Positions 40,901 to 52,700 of a stretch of 64,000 bases of DNA are shown in pieces. Where the stretch lies: NCBI GenBank assembly GCA_023433345.1, contig JAEZDA010000086.1:1-64000 (forward strand). The letters are read 5' to 3'. The translations under genes were made by a program, and so were the position numbers. This stretch comes from Bacteroidota bacterium. Lineage in GTDB: Bacteria; Bacteroidota; Bacteroidia; Chitinophagales; Chitinophagaceae. Within the stretch, counting starts at the first letter, position 1; each line of letters opens with the position of its first letter. The notes under the pieces were generated by a model that ran no database searches, was not told the DNA's origin, and was given only the letters and a program-made list of their open reading frames with translations.

Positions 40901-43900
40901 ATGTTGCTTATCAGAAAGTTTTTCTTTACTTCCCTGGTTCGGGTGTCGGGCATTGTTTTGTTTCTGCTGGTGCAGCAAACGGCCCTGGCCAATGGAAGTT
41001 CATCATATAAATTCGATTTTTTCCAGGACACAGTACCGGTTAACCAGCAACTGCCTTTTCCCTTAAGTGACAGGAGGGGAGATTTTCTTTCATCTCCACA
41101 AGGATCATTCGACCTGAGAAGTCCGAGTAATTTTACCGATTCAGTTGTTTATGATTATGATAACCGCCGGTATATAATTTACGAAAAGATCGGCGACAGG
41201 TATTATCGCGTTCCTACAACTTATACTTTTGATGAGTTTTGGCAGATGCGCCACGCACAGGCGGAACAGGAATATTTCAGGCAAAGGGCGAATACAACCA
41301 GCATTCTTAATCGCGGAAAATTTGTAAGGCCGAAACTGTCTCTCACAGATAATTTGTTCAACCGTTTATTCGGTAATGGTGAAATAAAGATAAATCCACA
41401 GGGTAATGTTGATATAACAGCCGGCTACCAGGGCCAGAGAATTGACAACCCAACACTTCCTGAACGTGCGCGAAAAAGCGGCGGTCTTGATTTCAACATG
41501 AATGCCCAATTGAATGTGAATGCAAGCATTGGCGACAAGTTGAAATTTCCAATTAATTACAACACTCTAGCAAACTTTGATCTGGATAATCAGCTTAAGC
41601 TTGATTACACGGGAAATGATGATGAAATATTAAAAAGATTTGAGGCCGGTAATGTTAGCTTTCCGGCACGCGGAACCCTCATTCCGGGCGCGCAACAATT
41701 GTTTGGATTGAAAACACAGTTGCAGTTCGGCAAATTATACGTAACCACAGTGCTTGCGAATCAAAAGTCGCAACGGCAAAATGTAAATCTTGAAGGAGGG
41801 GCAGCGGCACAGCGTTTTGAAGTGAAGGCAGATGAATATGAAGAGAACCGGCACTTTCTTTTATCGCAATATTTCTACAATAATTACAACAAAGTGATGA
41901 GTAATCTGCCGGCAATAACATCGCCGGTGCAAATTCTTCGTCTTGAAGTTTGGGTTACAAACAGAAACGGTACAACAACGGAAACACGTGATGTTGTGGG
42001 CCTGATGGACCTTGGCGAAGTAGATCCGTATCTCGATCCGCCGATCATAACTGTTCCTTCCACCTTTCAAACGGTTCCTTCTAACGGGGCAAACAGTCTT
42101 TATAGCGACGTGTTGAATCAGCCGGATGCAAGAAACCCGGCAATGGCTTTCAATAACCTGCGTAATCTTGGGTTAAGCCCCGTACAGGATTTTGAAAAAA
42201 CTTTTGCCCGCAAACTCGATTCAACACAGTACATATATAATTCGCAAGTTGGGACTCTTTCGCTGAGCCAGCCTTTGCAAACAGATGAGGTGCTTGCCGT
42301 GGCATTTCAGTATTCTTACAACGGAAAAATTTTCCAGGTGGGAGAATTCTCACAAGATGTGCCACCTGATACAACTTCTGCCACGCAAAAAGTTTTGTTC
42401 CTGAAATTGTTGAAGGCTACTTCACAAAGGCCAACACTTCCTATTTGGGATCTGATGCTTAAGAACGTTTACTCTGTTGGCTATGGTGTGCTTACTCCAA
42501 CTGATTTTAAACTTGATGTGCTGTACCAGGAACCGGGTCTTGGAGACAAACGTTACGTTCCATTCGGAGATAAAAATTTGGGAGCGCCAATAATTTCTCT
42601 TGTAAACCTCGACAGGTTAAATAGTCAGCTCGATCCTCAGCCTGATGGTGTGTTTGATTACGTGGAAGGATTTACAGTGATGTCGCAATACAGCCGTGTT
42701 ATGTTTCCTGTACTGGAACCGTTCGGCCGCGACCTTGCTACCCAGATATATCTTGAAAACCCTCCGCCCCCTGAAGCAAAGGATACTCTGTTCTATGCGC
42801 TTTATGATTCAATAAAGGCAGTTGCGCAACAATACCCGAACCTCAACAGGTTTGTTTTAAAAGGAACTGCAAAAACATCGGGCAGTGCAGATATCAGCAT
42901 TGGGTTCAACATTCCGCCGGGCTCCGTAACAGTAACAGCAGGAGGGAGAAATTTGCAGGAAGGTGTAGATTATGATATCAATTATGATCTTGGTACAATC
43001 CGTATTACTAACCAGGCAATTCTTACTGCAGGCCTGCCGGTGCAGGTGAACTTTGAAAATAACGCATCCTTTGGTTTGCAACAGCGTTCCTACCTGGGGC
43101 TTCGTCTTGATTATATGGCGAAGAACACGGCCTCTGAGCAATTGTCTTTTGGTGGAACTATTGTTCGCCTGAGCGAAAGACCATTTTTTACCAAAGTGAA
43201 TCTTGACGAAGATCCGATACGTAACACGATGTATGGTTTGGATGTCAACTATCGCAAAGATCTTCCGCGTTTAACAAGGTTGCTTGATAAGATACCGATT
43301 TACACTACCACTGCTCCATCAAGCATAAACGTTTATGGAGAAGCAGCATTTCTAAAGCCTGGTCACGCACCGCAGATAGGTAAGGGAGAGGAAGGACTTG
43401 TATATATCGATGATTTTGAGGGAAGCAAATCGGGCATCGATCTCCGTTTTCCACCAATAAGCTGGACCCTGGCCTCAACTCCTTACCAGGCGGAGGACAG
43501 AAATGGAAATATTCTTTTCCCTGAAGCGGCATTAAATAATGACCTGGATTATGGAAAGAAGCGCGGGAAACTCGCATGGTACCAGATAGAACAAGTGTTG
43601 CAGCAATTCAGATCAAACAACAACCCGATTAATGATGCCAACCTGTTAAGCGATCCAAGAGTTCGGCCCGTTTACCAGAAAGAGATATTTCCGCAAAGAA
43701 CGACAGGTTTTGGAGAAAGCCAGCTCGTAACATTTGACCTTGCATATTATCCTGCGGAAAAAGGACCTTATAATTTTGAAGAAGATCCTTCAAGGATAAA
43801 TGCAAATGCCCGATTTTTAAATCCGCGTGAAAATTTCGGTGGCATAATGCGCAACATTGAGCAGACGGATTTTGAAACAAGCAATATCGAATTCATAGAG

Positions 43901-46900
43901 GCCTGGGTTCAGGATCCTTTCATCTTAAACCCTGCATCAAATGGTGGTAAGTTATATTTCAATCTTGGTAATATTTCAGAAGACATCTTGAAGGATGGCA
44001 GGAGATTTTATGAAAATGGATTACCAACTCCAAATGCACCCTCTCCTGTTGATACGACGGTTTGGGGGCTTGTTCCACGCAACCCGATACAGGTAACAAA
44101 TGCATTCAGCAATGTGCCGGAAGACAGGATATTCCAGGATATTGGTTTTGATGGAATTACTTCAGAGCAGGAAAGGTTCCGGAGACAAGCCTATCTTTCC
44201 AATCTTTCAGCAACTTTCGGGATAGGCTCGCTTGTATATCTACAGGCCGAGGCCGACCCGAGCTCAGATGATTACATACATTATCGTGATGGTCGCTTTG
44301 GAGGAAATGTTGGAATTCTCCAACGCTATAAAAATTTCAACAATCCTGAAGGCAACTCCCCGGTAAGCGATGGCGGTGAATTTTCCTCTGCTGCCACACT
44401 CTATCCTGATGCAGAAGACCTCAACAGAGATAACACCCTTAACGAAACCGAAGAATACTTTCAATACACGGTTGATCTTAAGCCAACCACGGCTCCGGAA
44501 ATGCAGATCGGAACAAACTTTATTGTTGATAAAAAAGTTGTGTCTGTGAGTCTTGCTAACGGTACAACAAGAAATGAAACATGGTACCAGTTCCGTATCC
44601 CGATTGGCAGTCATAATAAGATTGTAGGAAATATTCCGGATTTTAAATCGATCCGGTTTATCAGGATGTTCCTTACTGATTTTGATGACAGCGTTGTTGT
44701 TCGTTTTGGTGAGCTGCAGCTTGCGCGAAACATCTGGAGGAAGTTTCAATATAAGGTTGATTCTACGGGATTGTATTCACCCACCAGTTCGGTTCCTTTA
44801 AATGTGGGCGCCGTGAATATCGAGGAAAATGATCAGCGCCTTCCGCTGCCATATCGAACACCTCGTGAAATTGAGCGTGTGCAAACTTTAAGCAATAACG
44901 GCGTGAACCTTTTACAGAATGAGCAGGCAATGACATTGCAATTTTGTGATCTTCCGCGCAATGATGCGAAATCAGTTTTCCAAACATTTGCGAACCGCGA
45001 TCTTCGCCAGTTCAGGAAACTTTCGATGTACATTCATGCTGAGAACGCAGAGAAGACTCCAATAGCTTTCGGCGATCGCGACCTAACGGCAGTTATAAGA
45101 ATGGGAAATGATTTTGTAAACAATTATTACGAGATCAGGATACCACTTATTCCAACACCGCTGAGCGCAGGAAACCTGAATCCTGATTCAGATGTTTACA
45201 ATGACACTCTTTGGAATCCCCGAAACTCTTTAAATGTTGACCTTCACAGGCTGACGCAGATAAAACAAAACAGAAATCTCTCTCAGGCCTCTGCCGTGGA
45301 AATTTTCCGTGAATTGCAGGAGAATGGTCACACTTATTCAGTGATGGGAAATCCGAATCTGGGAGAGGTGCGAGGCATAATGATAGGAGTGGAGAATACG
45401 AATTCTCAATCGGCCTGCGGTGAGATCTGGGTTAATGAATTGCGGCTAAGTTCGATAGATGAAAATGGTGGTTGGGCGGCCTTGGGAAGAGTGGATGTTA
45501 ATCTTGCTGACCTTGGAACATTATCTGTTTCTGCTAACACACACAGCAACGGCTTTGGTACGCTGGAGCAAAGAATAAATGAACGCTATCGCGATGATTT
45601 CATTCAGTTCGATGTAGCCGCTAATCTCGAACTTGGTAAGCTTGTTCCGAAAAACGTCGGCATGTCTATACCGGTGTACGCAAGTTACAGTCAAACCGTA
45701 AGCACGCCTGAGTATGATCCATATGATATGGATATTAAATTGAAGGACAAACTTCGTTCATCACCGCGTTCGCAACGCGATTCAATAAGGAAAACCGCTG
45801 TTGATTTTGTTTCGGTGAAAACATTGAATTTTACCAACGTAAGAAAACTCAAAACGAATGGCAAGGCTCCAAAAATTTATGATGTAGAAAACCTGGATGT
45901 AAGTTATTCATTCATTCAAACTCTCGCACACAGTCCTCTTATAGAAAAAAATGAGGTGACAAGGCACAGGGCTGCTTTGGGCTACAACTATGCGCCTGAG
46001 CCGAAGTATCTCACGCCTTTCAAGAAGATGTTGAGCAAGTCGAAAACAAAGTGGCTGGATGCAATAAGGGATTTCAACTTCAATTATATACCATCACAAC
46101 TAAGTTTCAGGGCTGATGTCAGTCGGCAGTTCGGTGCTATCAGGCCAAGGAGTGTGGGCACATCAAAATATGCGATCCCCGAAACTTATGATAAGTATTT
46201 CACCTTCCAAAGGGATTATATTTTGCGTTGGAATTTTACGAGAAGTCTCGCGCTGGACTATACCGCAACCAATAATTCACGCATCGATGAACCTGCGGGC
46301 AGGATAGATACAAAAGCAGAACGAGACACAATAAGAGAGAACTTACTTAAAGGCGGAAGAAATACACTCTTCAATCAAACAGCTAATTTTTCTTATACAC
46401 TTCCTACCACTAAAATTCCACTGTTGGATTGGACGACGGTGAATTTAAAATACCAGGCCGCTTATCGCTGGATAGGAGCGAGTCGCCTTGCAGTTAACCT
46501 CGGTAATTTCCTTGAAAACGGGCAGCAGAAAGAGGCGACCATGCAGTTTGATTTCACAAGGCTTTACCAAAAATCAAAATTGCTTAAGCAACTCGACGCG
46601 CCATCCAACAGAGACGATCGCGAAAAATGGCGGAACAGGATCACTAAGGTGCAGGATTCAGTTACTCTGAAGAATGGAAAAAGAGTTTTGAAAACAAGAA
46701 GAATTGTCGACAAAACTGCAGTACCCTACGTAAGCACCGGAGGTAAGGTTCTGGGGAAGTTGTTAACAAGCCTCAAGCAGGTGAATTTTTCTGTTGCAGA
46801 AGTGGCAAACACAAGGCTTCCAGGCTATACTGACAGCACCCATGCTCTTGGTCAGAACTGGAAGAGCATGCAGCCCGGCTTCGATTTTATTATGGGATAC

Positions 46901-48187
46901 CAACCTGATACAAATTGGCTGAACAAGAAAGCACGGCAGGGAGTGATCACTTTTGATACCGCATTCAACTCATTATTTCAGCAAAATTACGATCAGCGAC
47001 TAACCTTATCAGCCCAGTTGGAACCCGTTCGCGATCTCTCAATAACGTTGAACTTAAGTAAGACGTTTAACAAGAACTACAGCGAAACTTTCCGTTATAT
47101 CGACACCACGGGTGGAACCAACCGCAAGTTCATGCATTTGAACCCTTATGCAGGAGGTGGCTTCGACGTTAGTTACATCGCCTTCAAAACCTTGTTTGGC
47201 AAATTTGATCCAAACCGTGTTTCAGCAACATTTAAAGAATTTGAGAACAATCGCATCATCCTTTCTGAGAGATTAGGCCAGCAAAACCCATATACTAACG
47301 GACAGGTAGGTGCAGATGGATATTATTTCGGTTATGGACGTTATGCAGTGGATGTGTTGATACCTTCTTTTATTGCGGCCTACACAGGTCAGAGTCCGCA
47401 GAAAGTGGGTTTGATCAAGCAAAACAATCCAAACCTGAAGTCTAATCCATTCCGTGCTATCATGCCCAAACCGAATTGGAAAATTGACTACAGCGGTTTA
47501 ACGCGTATAAGAGGTTTAGAAAAAATATTCAACAGTTTCAATATTTCACATGGTTATAATGGAAACCTGAGCATGAATGGCTTTACATCTGCCTTATTGT
47601 ACCAGGATGTTTCGCAGTTTGGATATCCGTCATTTTATGATACAGTTTCCAACAACTTTGTTCCTTACTTTCTTGTTCCAAACGTAACGATACAGGAAGC
47701 GTTCTCACCGCTTATTGGTTTTGATGCGATGCTTACCAATCAGTTGCAGGCGAAGTTTGAATATTCGAAATCAAGGCAGCTTAGTTTGAGTCTTTATGAT
47801 TACCAGTTAAGCGAAGTGAGAACAACTGAGTTTATCATTGGTGCAGGATATCGTAAGCGCGGGCTGAAATTGCTTGGTGGGTTGAAGCTGCCGAAGTTTT
47901 TGGATAAGGATGGCAAAGGCAAATTGGATAACGAAATCAACTTTAGAATTGATTTTCGTATACGCGACAACGTGAATGCCAACAGCAGGCTTGACCAGGA
48001 TAATAATTTCGCTACTGGTGGCAGTAAGGAAGTTACCATCAGCCCCACAATTGATTATTTCCTCAATAACAGGATAAATATCAAGTTGTATTACGATCAG
48101 CGGAAAGTGACGCCCTATATATCATCCAGCGCGCCTACGACCAATACGAGGGCCGGTGTTCAGATCAGGATCTCACTTGCTCAGTAA
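40901..48187 (+). CDS. sprA: T9SS outer-membrane translocon SprA (Sov)
   Basis: A 2,428-residue outer-membrane protein of the SprA/Sov family, the channel of the type IX secretion system and needed for gliding in motile relatives. It has a signal peptide (hydrophobic to about residue 30, ALANG), then a region rich in Asn, Asp, Arg and aromatic residues with long alternating beta patterns throughout, as expected for a very large beta-barrel. Characteristic segments are FNRLFGNGEIKINPQGNVD, VRPVYQKEIFPQRTTGFG and RIRDNVNANSRLDQDNNF near the end. The ATG at 40901 gives an uninterrupted frame. It anchors the T9SS evidence for the other cargo proteins in the window. Confidence 0.95.
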   Translation: MLLIRKFFFTSLVRVSGIVLFLLVQQTALANGSSSYKFDFFQDTVPVNQQLPFPLSDRRGDFLSSPQGSFDLRSPSNFTDSVVYDYDNRRYIIYEKIGDRYYRVPTTYTFDEFWQMRHAQAEQEYFRQRANTTSILNRGKFVRPKLSLTDNLFNRLFGNGEIKINPQGNVDITAGYQGQRIDNPTLPERARKSGGLDFNMNAQLNVNASIGDKLKFPINYNTLANFDLDNQLKLDYTGNDDEILKRFEAGNVSFPARGTLIPGAQQLFGLKTQLQFGKLYVTTVLANQKSQRQNVNLEGGAAAQRFEVKADEYEENRHFLLSQYFYNNYNKVMSNLPAITSPVQILRLEVWVTNRNGTTTETRDVVGLMDLGEVDPYLDPPIITVPSTFQTVPSNGANSLYSDVLNQPDARNPAMAFNNLRNLGLSPVQDFEKTFARKLDSTQYIYNSQVGTLSLSQPLQTDEVLAVAFQYSYNGKIFQVGEFSQDVPPDTTSATQKVLFLKLLKATSQRPTLPIWDLMLKNVYSVGYGVLTPTDFKLDVLYQEPGLGDKRYVPFGDKNLGAPIISLVNLDRLNSQLDPQPDGVFDYVEGFTVMSQYSRVMFPVLEPFGRDLATQIYLENPPPPEAKDTLFYALYDSIKAVAQQYPNLNRFVLKGTAKTSGSADISIGFNIPPGSVTVTAGGRNLQEGVDYDINYDLGTIRITNQAILTAGLPVQVNFENNASFGLQQRSYLGLRLDYMAKNTASEQLSFGGTIVRLSERPFFTKVNLDEDPIRNTMYGLDVNYRKDLPRLTRLLDKIPIYTTTAPSSINVYGEAAFLKPGHAPQIGKGEEGLVYIDDFEGSKSGIDLRFPPISWTLASTPYQAEDRNGNILFPEAALNNDLDYGKKRGKLAWYQIEQVLQQFRSNNNPINDANLLSDPRVRPVYQKEIFPQRTTGFGESQLVTFDLAYYPAEKGPYNFEEDPSRINANARFLNPRENFGGIMRNIEQTDFETSNIEFIEAWVQDPFILNPASNGGKLYFNLGNISEDILKDGRRFYENGLPTPNAPSPVDTTVWGLVPRNPIQVTNAFSNVPEDRIFQDIGFDGITSEQERFRRQAYLSNLSATFGIGSLVYLQAEADPSSDDYIHYRDGRFGGNVGILQRYKNFNNPEGNSPVSDGGEFSSAATLYPDAEDLNRDNTLNETEEYFQYTVDLKPTTAPEMQIGTNFIVDKKVVSVSLANGTTRNETWYQFRIPIGSHNKIVGNIPDFKSIRFIRMFLTDFDDSVVVRFGELQLARNIWRKFQYKVDSTGLYSPTSSVPLNVGAVNIEENDQRLPLPYRTPREIERVQTLSNNGVNLLQNEQAMTLQFCDLPRNDAKSVFQTFANRDLRQFRKLSMYIHAENAEKTPIAFGDRDLTAVIRMGNDFVNNYYEIRIPLIPTPLSAGNLNPDSDVYNDTLWNPRNSLNVDLHRLTQIKQNRNLSQASAVEIFRELQENGHTYSVMGNPNLGEVRGIMIGVENTNSQSACGEIWVNELRLSSIDENGGWAALGRVDVNLADLGTLSVSANTHSNGFGTLEQRINERYRDDFIQFDVAANLELGKLVPKNVGMSIPVYASYSQTVSTPEYDPYDMDIKLKDKLRSSPRSQRDSIRKTAVDFVSVKTLNFTNVRKLKTNGKAPKIYDVENLDVSYSFIQTLAHSPLIEKNEVTRHRAALGYNYAPEPKYLTPFKKMLSKSKTKWLDAIRDFNFNYIPSQLSFRADVSRQFGAIRPRSVGTSKYAIPETYDKYFTFQRDYILRWNFTRSLALDYTATNNSRIDEPAGRIDTKAERDTIRENLLKGGRNTLFNQTANFSYTLPTTKIPLLDWTTVNLKYQAAYRWIGASRLAVNLGNFLENGQQKEATMQFDFTRLYQKSKLLKQLDAPSNRDDREKWRNRITKVQDSVTLKNGKRVLKTRRIVDKTAVPYVSTGGKVLGKLLTSLKQVNFSVAEVANTRLPGYTDSTHALGQNWKSMQPGFDFIMGYQPDTNWLNKKARQGVITFDTAFNSLFQQNYDQRLTLSAQLEPVRDLSITLNLSKTFNKNYSETFRYIDTTGGTNRKFMHLNPYAGGGFDVSYIAFKTLFGKFDPNRVSATFKEFENNRIILSERLGQQNPYTNGQVGADGYYFGYGRYAVDVLIPSFIAAYTGQSPQKVGLIKQNNPNLKSNPFRAIMPKPNWKIDYSGLTRIRGLEKIFNSFNISHGYNGNLSMNGFTSALLYQDVSQFGYPSFYDTVSNNFVPYFLVPNVTIQEAFSPLIGFDAMLTNQLQAKFEYSKSRQLSLSLYDYQLSEVRTTEFIIGAGYRKRGLKLLGGLKLPKFLDKDGKGKLDNEINFRIDFRIRDNVNANSRLDQDNNFATGGSKEVTISPTIDYFLNNRINIKLYYDQRKVTPYISSSAPTTNTRAGVQIRISLAQ

Positions 48188-48348
48188 AGAATGCGAAGAA
48201 GTAGGAAGAATAAAAAGTAGATGTAAAGGTGTAACAGTAAAGAGTGAAAAAAGAAATGTGAGTGAATGATAAGCGGCGCCAGTGGCCAGGAGGTTTAGAG
48301 AGGAACAAATTCTTAAAGAATTTTAGATTTCGTAATACTTTTCCTTAA

Positions 48349-48840
48349 TTACCTTGTATCAGCTGCAACGTTCTGTGTTTTCTTTAAGAGCATTACGTAA
48401 CCGCAGAGGCCCTTTTTCTTTTTCTTATTTACCTGTAAGGGCTTCATCATATGGTATTCTGAAAATTTTGGAATATAGGAATAGCTGATAACGTTCGCAT
48501 TGTCATCGCCACTTAGGTTCTTTTCATATACCACCTGTCTTTCATTCCAATCAAACATCCGCACTTCATAAAGACGTGATGAAGCATCCCCTATAAATAC
48601 AAATTGATACCAGCTGCCTTCGGTGAGGGGAACGATCACAGGCATTTCATATTCACTTTCCATTGTAACAGAAGCTTCTTTTACAACAACGAACCCGTCG
48701 CGCGTGAAAACCTTCCTGAGACTGTCTGCCTGCTGCGAAATACCGGCATCAGAGCATGAAGCCTGGCGAATGACATTCTGCGCATTTGCAGGCTCGGATA
48801 AGGCAAGCATTATTGTGGTGAGAAAGAGAAGGTTTTTCAT
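48349..48840 (-). CDS. Secreted hypothetical protein, 163 residues
   Basis: No named domain recognised. A signal peptide (MKNLLFLTTIMLALSEPANA) with a plausible cleavage before QNVIRQ is clear. The mature part has beta-strand patterns such as SWYQFVFIGDASSRLYEVRMF and a Lys-rich stretch NKKKKKGLCGY. Only two cysteines remain after the signal. It is probably periplasmic or at the surface. It stands alone between sprA (convergent) and the SDR gene; no function is inferred. Confidence 0.65.
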   Translation of the reverse strand: MKNLLFLTTIMLALSEPANAQNVIRQASCSDAGISQQADSLRKVFTRDGFVVVKEASVTMESEYEMPVIVPLTEGSWYQFVFIGDASSRLYEVRMFDWNERQVVYEKNLSGDDNANVISYSYIPKFSEYHMMKPLQVNKKKKKGLCGYVMLLKKTQNVAADTR

Positions 48841-48928
48841 GGTAGCGTTCGCGTTTTCACAAATGTTGTGCTATCTCCTGCAACTAACAATGGTGTATAG
48901 CTGTTGTGGTAACGCGGGCATTTGGGTT

Positions 48929-49702
48929 TTATTGTGGCAAATCAGGCTTTTTTTCAAAATATATTGTGTTTGCCTGTTGGGTGCAGGTAACAACAAGCTC
49001 ATTTATACATACGTGTGCGGGAAGCGTGGCGCAATAAAATATGTTCTCAGCCACGTCTGAGGCGCTAAGAGGTGTGTAACCTGCGTAAGCTGAGGAGGCC
49101 GTTGCCCTGTTCCCTTTGAATCTCACCAATGAAAATTCAGTTTCTACCGCGCCCGGGTGAATAGCTGTTATTTTAAATCCCTTTTTCAAAAGGTCAATTC
49201 TCATCGATTTACTAATCGCATCCACTGCAAACTTTGTAGCACAGTAAACATTTCCGTTTTCATATACTTCCTTTCCAGCTATCGATCCCACGTTAATTAT
49301 TATTGGATGATCCGACTTTTCCATTAGTGGCAGTACGGCTCTTGTGGTATAGAGAAGGCCTGAAATGTTTGTTCCGATCATCGTGTCCCAGTCGTCAATT
49401 TGCGCATCAGCAAAGTTATCGCGCCCCAGGGCAAGGCCTGCATTGTTTATCAGGATATCTATCCTTTGCACCTGTTTCCTTACCTGTTCAATTGCATCGA
49501 AAACATCATCCCGGTTCCGAACATCGAATGCAGAGGTCAACACTTTTATTTTGAAAGCTGATGAGAGATGTTGCGAGATCCTTTCAAGACGTTCTTCTCT
49601 TCTGCCGCAAATTACCAGGTTGCAACCCGAGGCAGCGAATTTCTCAGCGCATGCTTTTCCTATCCCGGAGGTGGCGCCGGTAATGAGTACTGTTTTTTCC
49701 AT
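48929..49702 (-). CDS. Short-chain dehydrogenase/reductase (classical SDR)
   Basis: A 257-residue classical SDR. It has the cofactor motif TGATSGIGKA at residues 7-16, NNAG, the catalytic serine in VGSIAG and the Y-x-x-x-K pair in YCATK. The arginine in CGRREERLERI at the end of strand 2 favours NADP(H). Length and the NADP motif resemble YdfG-type serine/3-hydroxy acid dehydrogenases, a moderate inference. It lies upstream of no related gene; the gene on its 5' side, at 49730, is a large secreted protein. Confidence 0.88.
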   Translation of the reverse strand: MEKTVLITGATSGIGKACAEKFAASGCNLVICGRREERLERISQHLSSAFKIKVLTSAFDVRNRDDVFDAIEQVRKQVQRIDILINNAGLALGRDNFADAQIDDWDTMIGTNISGLLYTTRAVLPLMEKSDHPIIINVGSIAGKEVYENGNVYCATKFAVDAISKSMRIDLLKKGFKITAIHPGAVETEFSLVRFKGNRATASSAYAGYTPLSASDVAENIFYCATLPAHVCINELVVTCTQQANTIYFEKKPDLPQ

Positions 49703-49729
49703 CAGGAAAATCTTTGATTGATGAATTGA

Positions 49730-52700
49730 TTAACGGATTAAAACGACATATCCTTTTCGTGTGATCACTTCTCCTTTGTAGCTAACTCCTTCGGCCATCC
49801 ATACAAAGGTTGCGGAGTCCTGCGGTTTGCCCTTGTAAATTCCATCCCATCCCTTTCCTTCTTCGGTTGTTGTGTAAACCAACTGTCCGAAACGATTAAA
49901 GACGTGGAAATAGTTTAATTGTTTCATGCCAAGGAGGATGGGTCTTGCCACATCGTTGTTGCCATCACCGTTAGGCGTAAACGCAGTTGGTACATGCATG
50001 CCATAAGGGATATCGTACAGGGTGATCGAGATGCTATCCCTGGCCAGGCAGCCGTTTTCATCGGATCCGGTTACATGATAAACGATATTGTCGCGCGGTT
50101 TGGCTGTTGGGTTGGCCACATTAAAGGCGCTGAGCCATTGATTAGGACTCCATTCATAAAAAACAGCACCTGTGGCCCTCAGGTTTATTGATTGCCCGTC
50201 TACCAGCGCCGTATCATTGAATGGAATTCTCACATTCAGTGGTGGAACGACGTTTACCAACACCGTATCCTTCACAGGCTTCGGGCAACCAAGTGTGTCT
50301 CTCACTGTTACAATGTACCTGATACTTTCAGCCGGCTGCTGAACAGTAGGGTTGAAAATTCCCGGGTTTGAAAGGTAGGTTGGCGGAGACCATTCATAAA
50401 GGCTTCCTCCGGTTACATGGATCCTTGTACTAAAACCTGAACAGATCGTTGTATCGGGCCCCGCCAGGGCCAAAGGGTATGGAACTACTCTAACGGTAAC
50501 GCGTGACTGCTTTTCGCACTTTCCAATATTAGCGCGTACAATATAGGTTGTGGTAACTTCCGGAAATACCAGCGGATTTTTGGCCGTGGTATCAGTGATG
50601 TTGATGAAGGGAGTCCAGGAATACGAAACTGCGTCGCCCGTGGTTGCGAGGCGCATAGTATCTGTTTTGCAGATCGTAGTGTCCGGTCCCGCATCAACGG
50701 TAACGTCTGGCCGTACATCCACGAAGATCGAATCATCTTTAAAGCAGCGGTATATGTCCGTAAGCCTAACATAATATTTTGTAGGCGTGTCAGGGCTTAC
50801 CAATGGAGAATGAGATGTCAGGCTGTTTATATTGTAGTCGGGCGACCATCGCACGGTTCCTGCACCGAGGGCATCAATTTTTAGCGTGTCGATTATACAG
50901 ATGAGAGTATCGTTGGTAACTTGTAATGCCGGCTTCGCTCTTGGCAATACCCTGACAGTATCAGTTCTTCGCCTGCTGCATCCTTCCACGCCAACAGAAA
51001 CCACATAGTTAGTTACAACACCCGGTTTGGCAATGGGGTTGGCTATGTTCGGGTTGCTTAATCCGTTTGTTGGGGTCCATTGATAACTGGTTCCTCCCGA
51101 AGCCTGTAATCCCACACCTGAACTGCCTATGCAAAAGGCCGTGTCGGGCCCCGCCGAAGGAATTGCGAGTGGAGTCACGGGTATGGTCACCTGTTTTTGC
51201 GACACACAGTTTCTTCCCCAGGAACTAAGCAAAGAATAGGTTGTAGTGGTCATCGGAAACGCACGTGTGATTCGTGAGGTTGAAGCAGCAAGGGAAGAAA
51301 CCGGGGACCATTTCCATGTAACATTACTTCGATTAGCCGTACCCGTTAGTACGAGTGTATCTTCCTGGCAAATCGATTCAGGAGAAGCTGCAATGAAGTT
51401 CTCGAAATCAAAAACAGGAGTTACGCGAACAGTATCGGTTAACCTGCAGCCGAACTGCTCCAGGGTTACAGTATAGGTGGTTGGCACATTCGGAAAAACA
51501 ACAGGTGTTGCAGTGGTTCTGTTAAGGATGTTAAAATTTGGCGTCCAGGAAAAATTTCCGGTTCCGGTTGCCCTTAATGTTATACTATCCAGCCCACAAT
51601 AAGTTGTATCAGGAGAAAGCAGATTCAGTACAGGGCTGGCAAGCACAGAAATATTCCTGGTCACGCTTTTCTCACAGCCTTTACTGTTGGTTACTGTAAG
51701 CTTAACGGTATAGTTGCCGGGGTTGGGATATACGTAGCGCGGGGCCGCTATGCTGCTTGTATCGTTGGTTGAGGAGGGATCTCCAAAATCCCACCGCCAC
51801 GAATCAATAAAACCGTAACGGGTAAGCGAAGTGTCATTAAACTGAACAGGGAGACCGGCGCAAAAAGGAGCCTGTGCTTCGAAACCGGGGAAAAACCCGG
51901 GATATATTCCCATCTGAATAATGCTTGAATCGGCACACGATTCACCGCGGTTGATCACAAACTTCACATTATAAATGCCAGTGTCAGCATAAACATAAAC
52001 AGGGTTGTCAATCGTACTTGTGTCAAGAGTTGATGAATCCACTCCGAAATCCCAGAATACGGTATTGGCACCACTGCTGTTATGATCAAATTGAATGTTG
52101 AAACCGTCACATGTGATGTAACCGGGATCAGGTACGGCGCGAATTGGATTGCATGGCGAAACTTTCACCATCAGGTCCTTCCTGTGGGTAGTGATAAGTC
52201 GCCCGTTTCGATAGGCGCGTACACAAACGGCTAACACATAATTTCCTGCATCCGGCGATATGCCTGAAATAAGTCCGGTGGAAGGATTAATACTTGCCTG
52301 CACGCCGAGCGGCACCGCACCTGAATAGGGGGAGATGTATCCCACTGAATTGTAAGGGGGAGGAGCGGGATCCTCAAAACCTGCGTCCACGGCGGCGCCG
52401 CCGTCGAAGGCGTTACAGAACATATACACAAGGGAGTCGCCATCAATATCAGTAGCGCTAAAGTCTAAAGTGAACGGAGAGTTTTGACAGATCACTGATA
52501 CCGGTAGTTGGTACTGAGGAGAATTATCGAATGAAGCTGCACTTCCTAATTGGTTAAGCCCTGGAATCACACAGGAATAGTTAGCGCCGGTCGGGCTTAC
52601 ATTCTGCATACCTGTTTGCCGGCAACAGGTTTGGTAAGCAATGGTATAGCCATCATTATTATCGGGTAATTCAACTTCAAAAGAATAGCGCGCGTAGGTG

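Noticed and set aside
44264..44749. 161-codon open frame antisense to sprA
   Set aside because: Inside the continuous 2,428-codon sprA frame and without signal or domain.
48188..48348. Terminator after sprA
   Set aside because: The region is A/G-rich with a weak GGCGCC-type palindrome, but no stem followed by T-run convincing enough to list.
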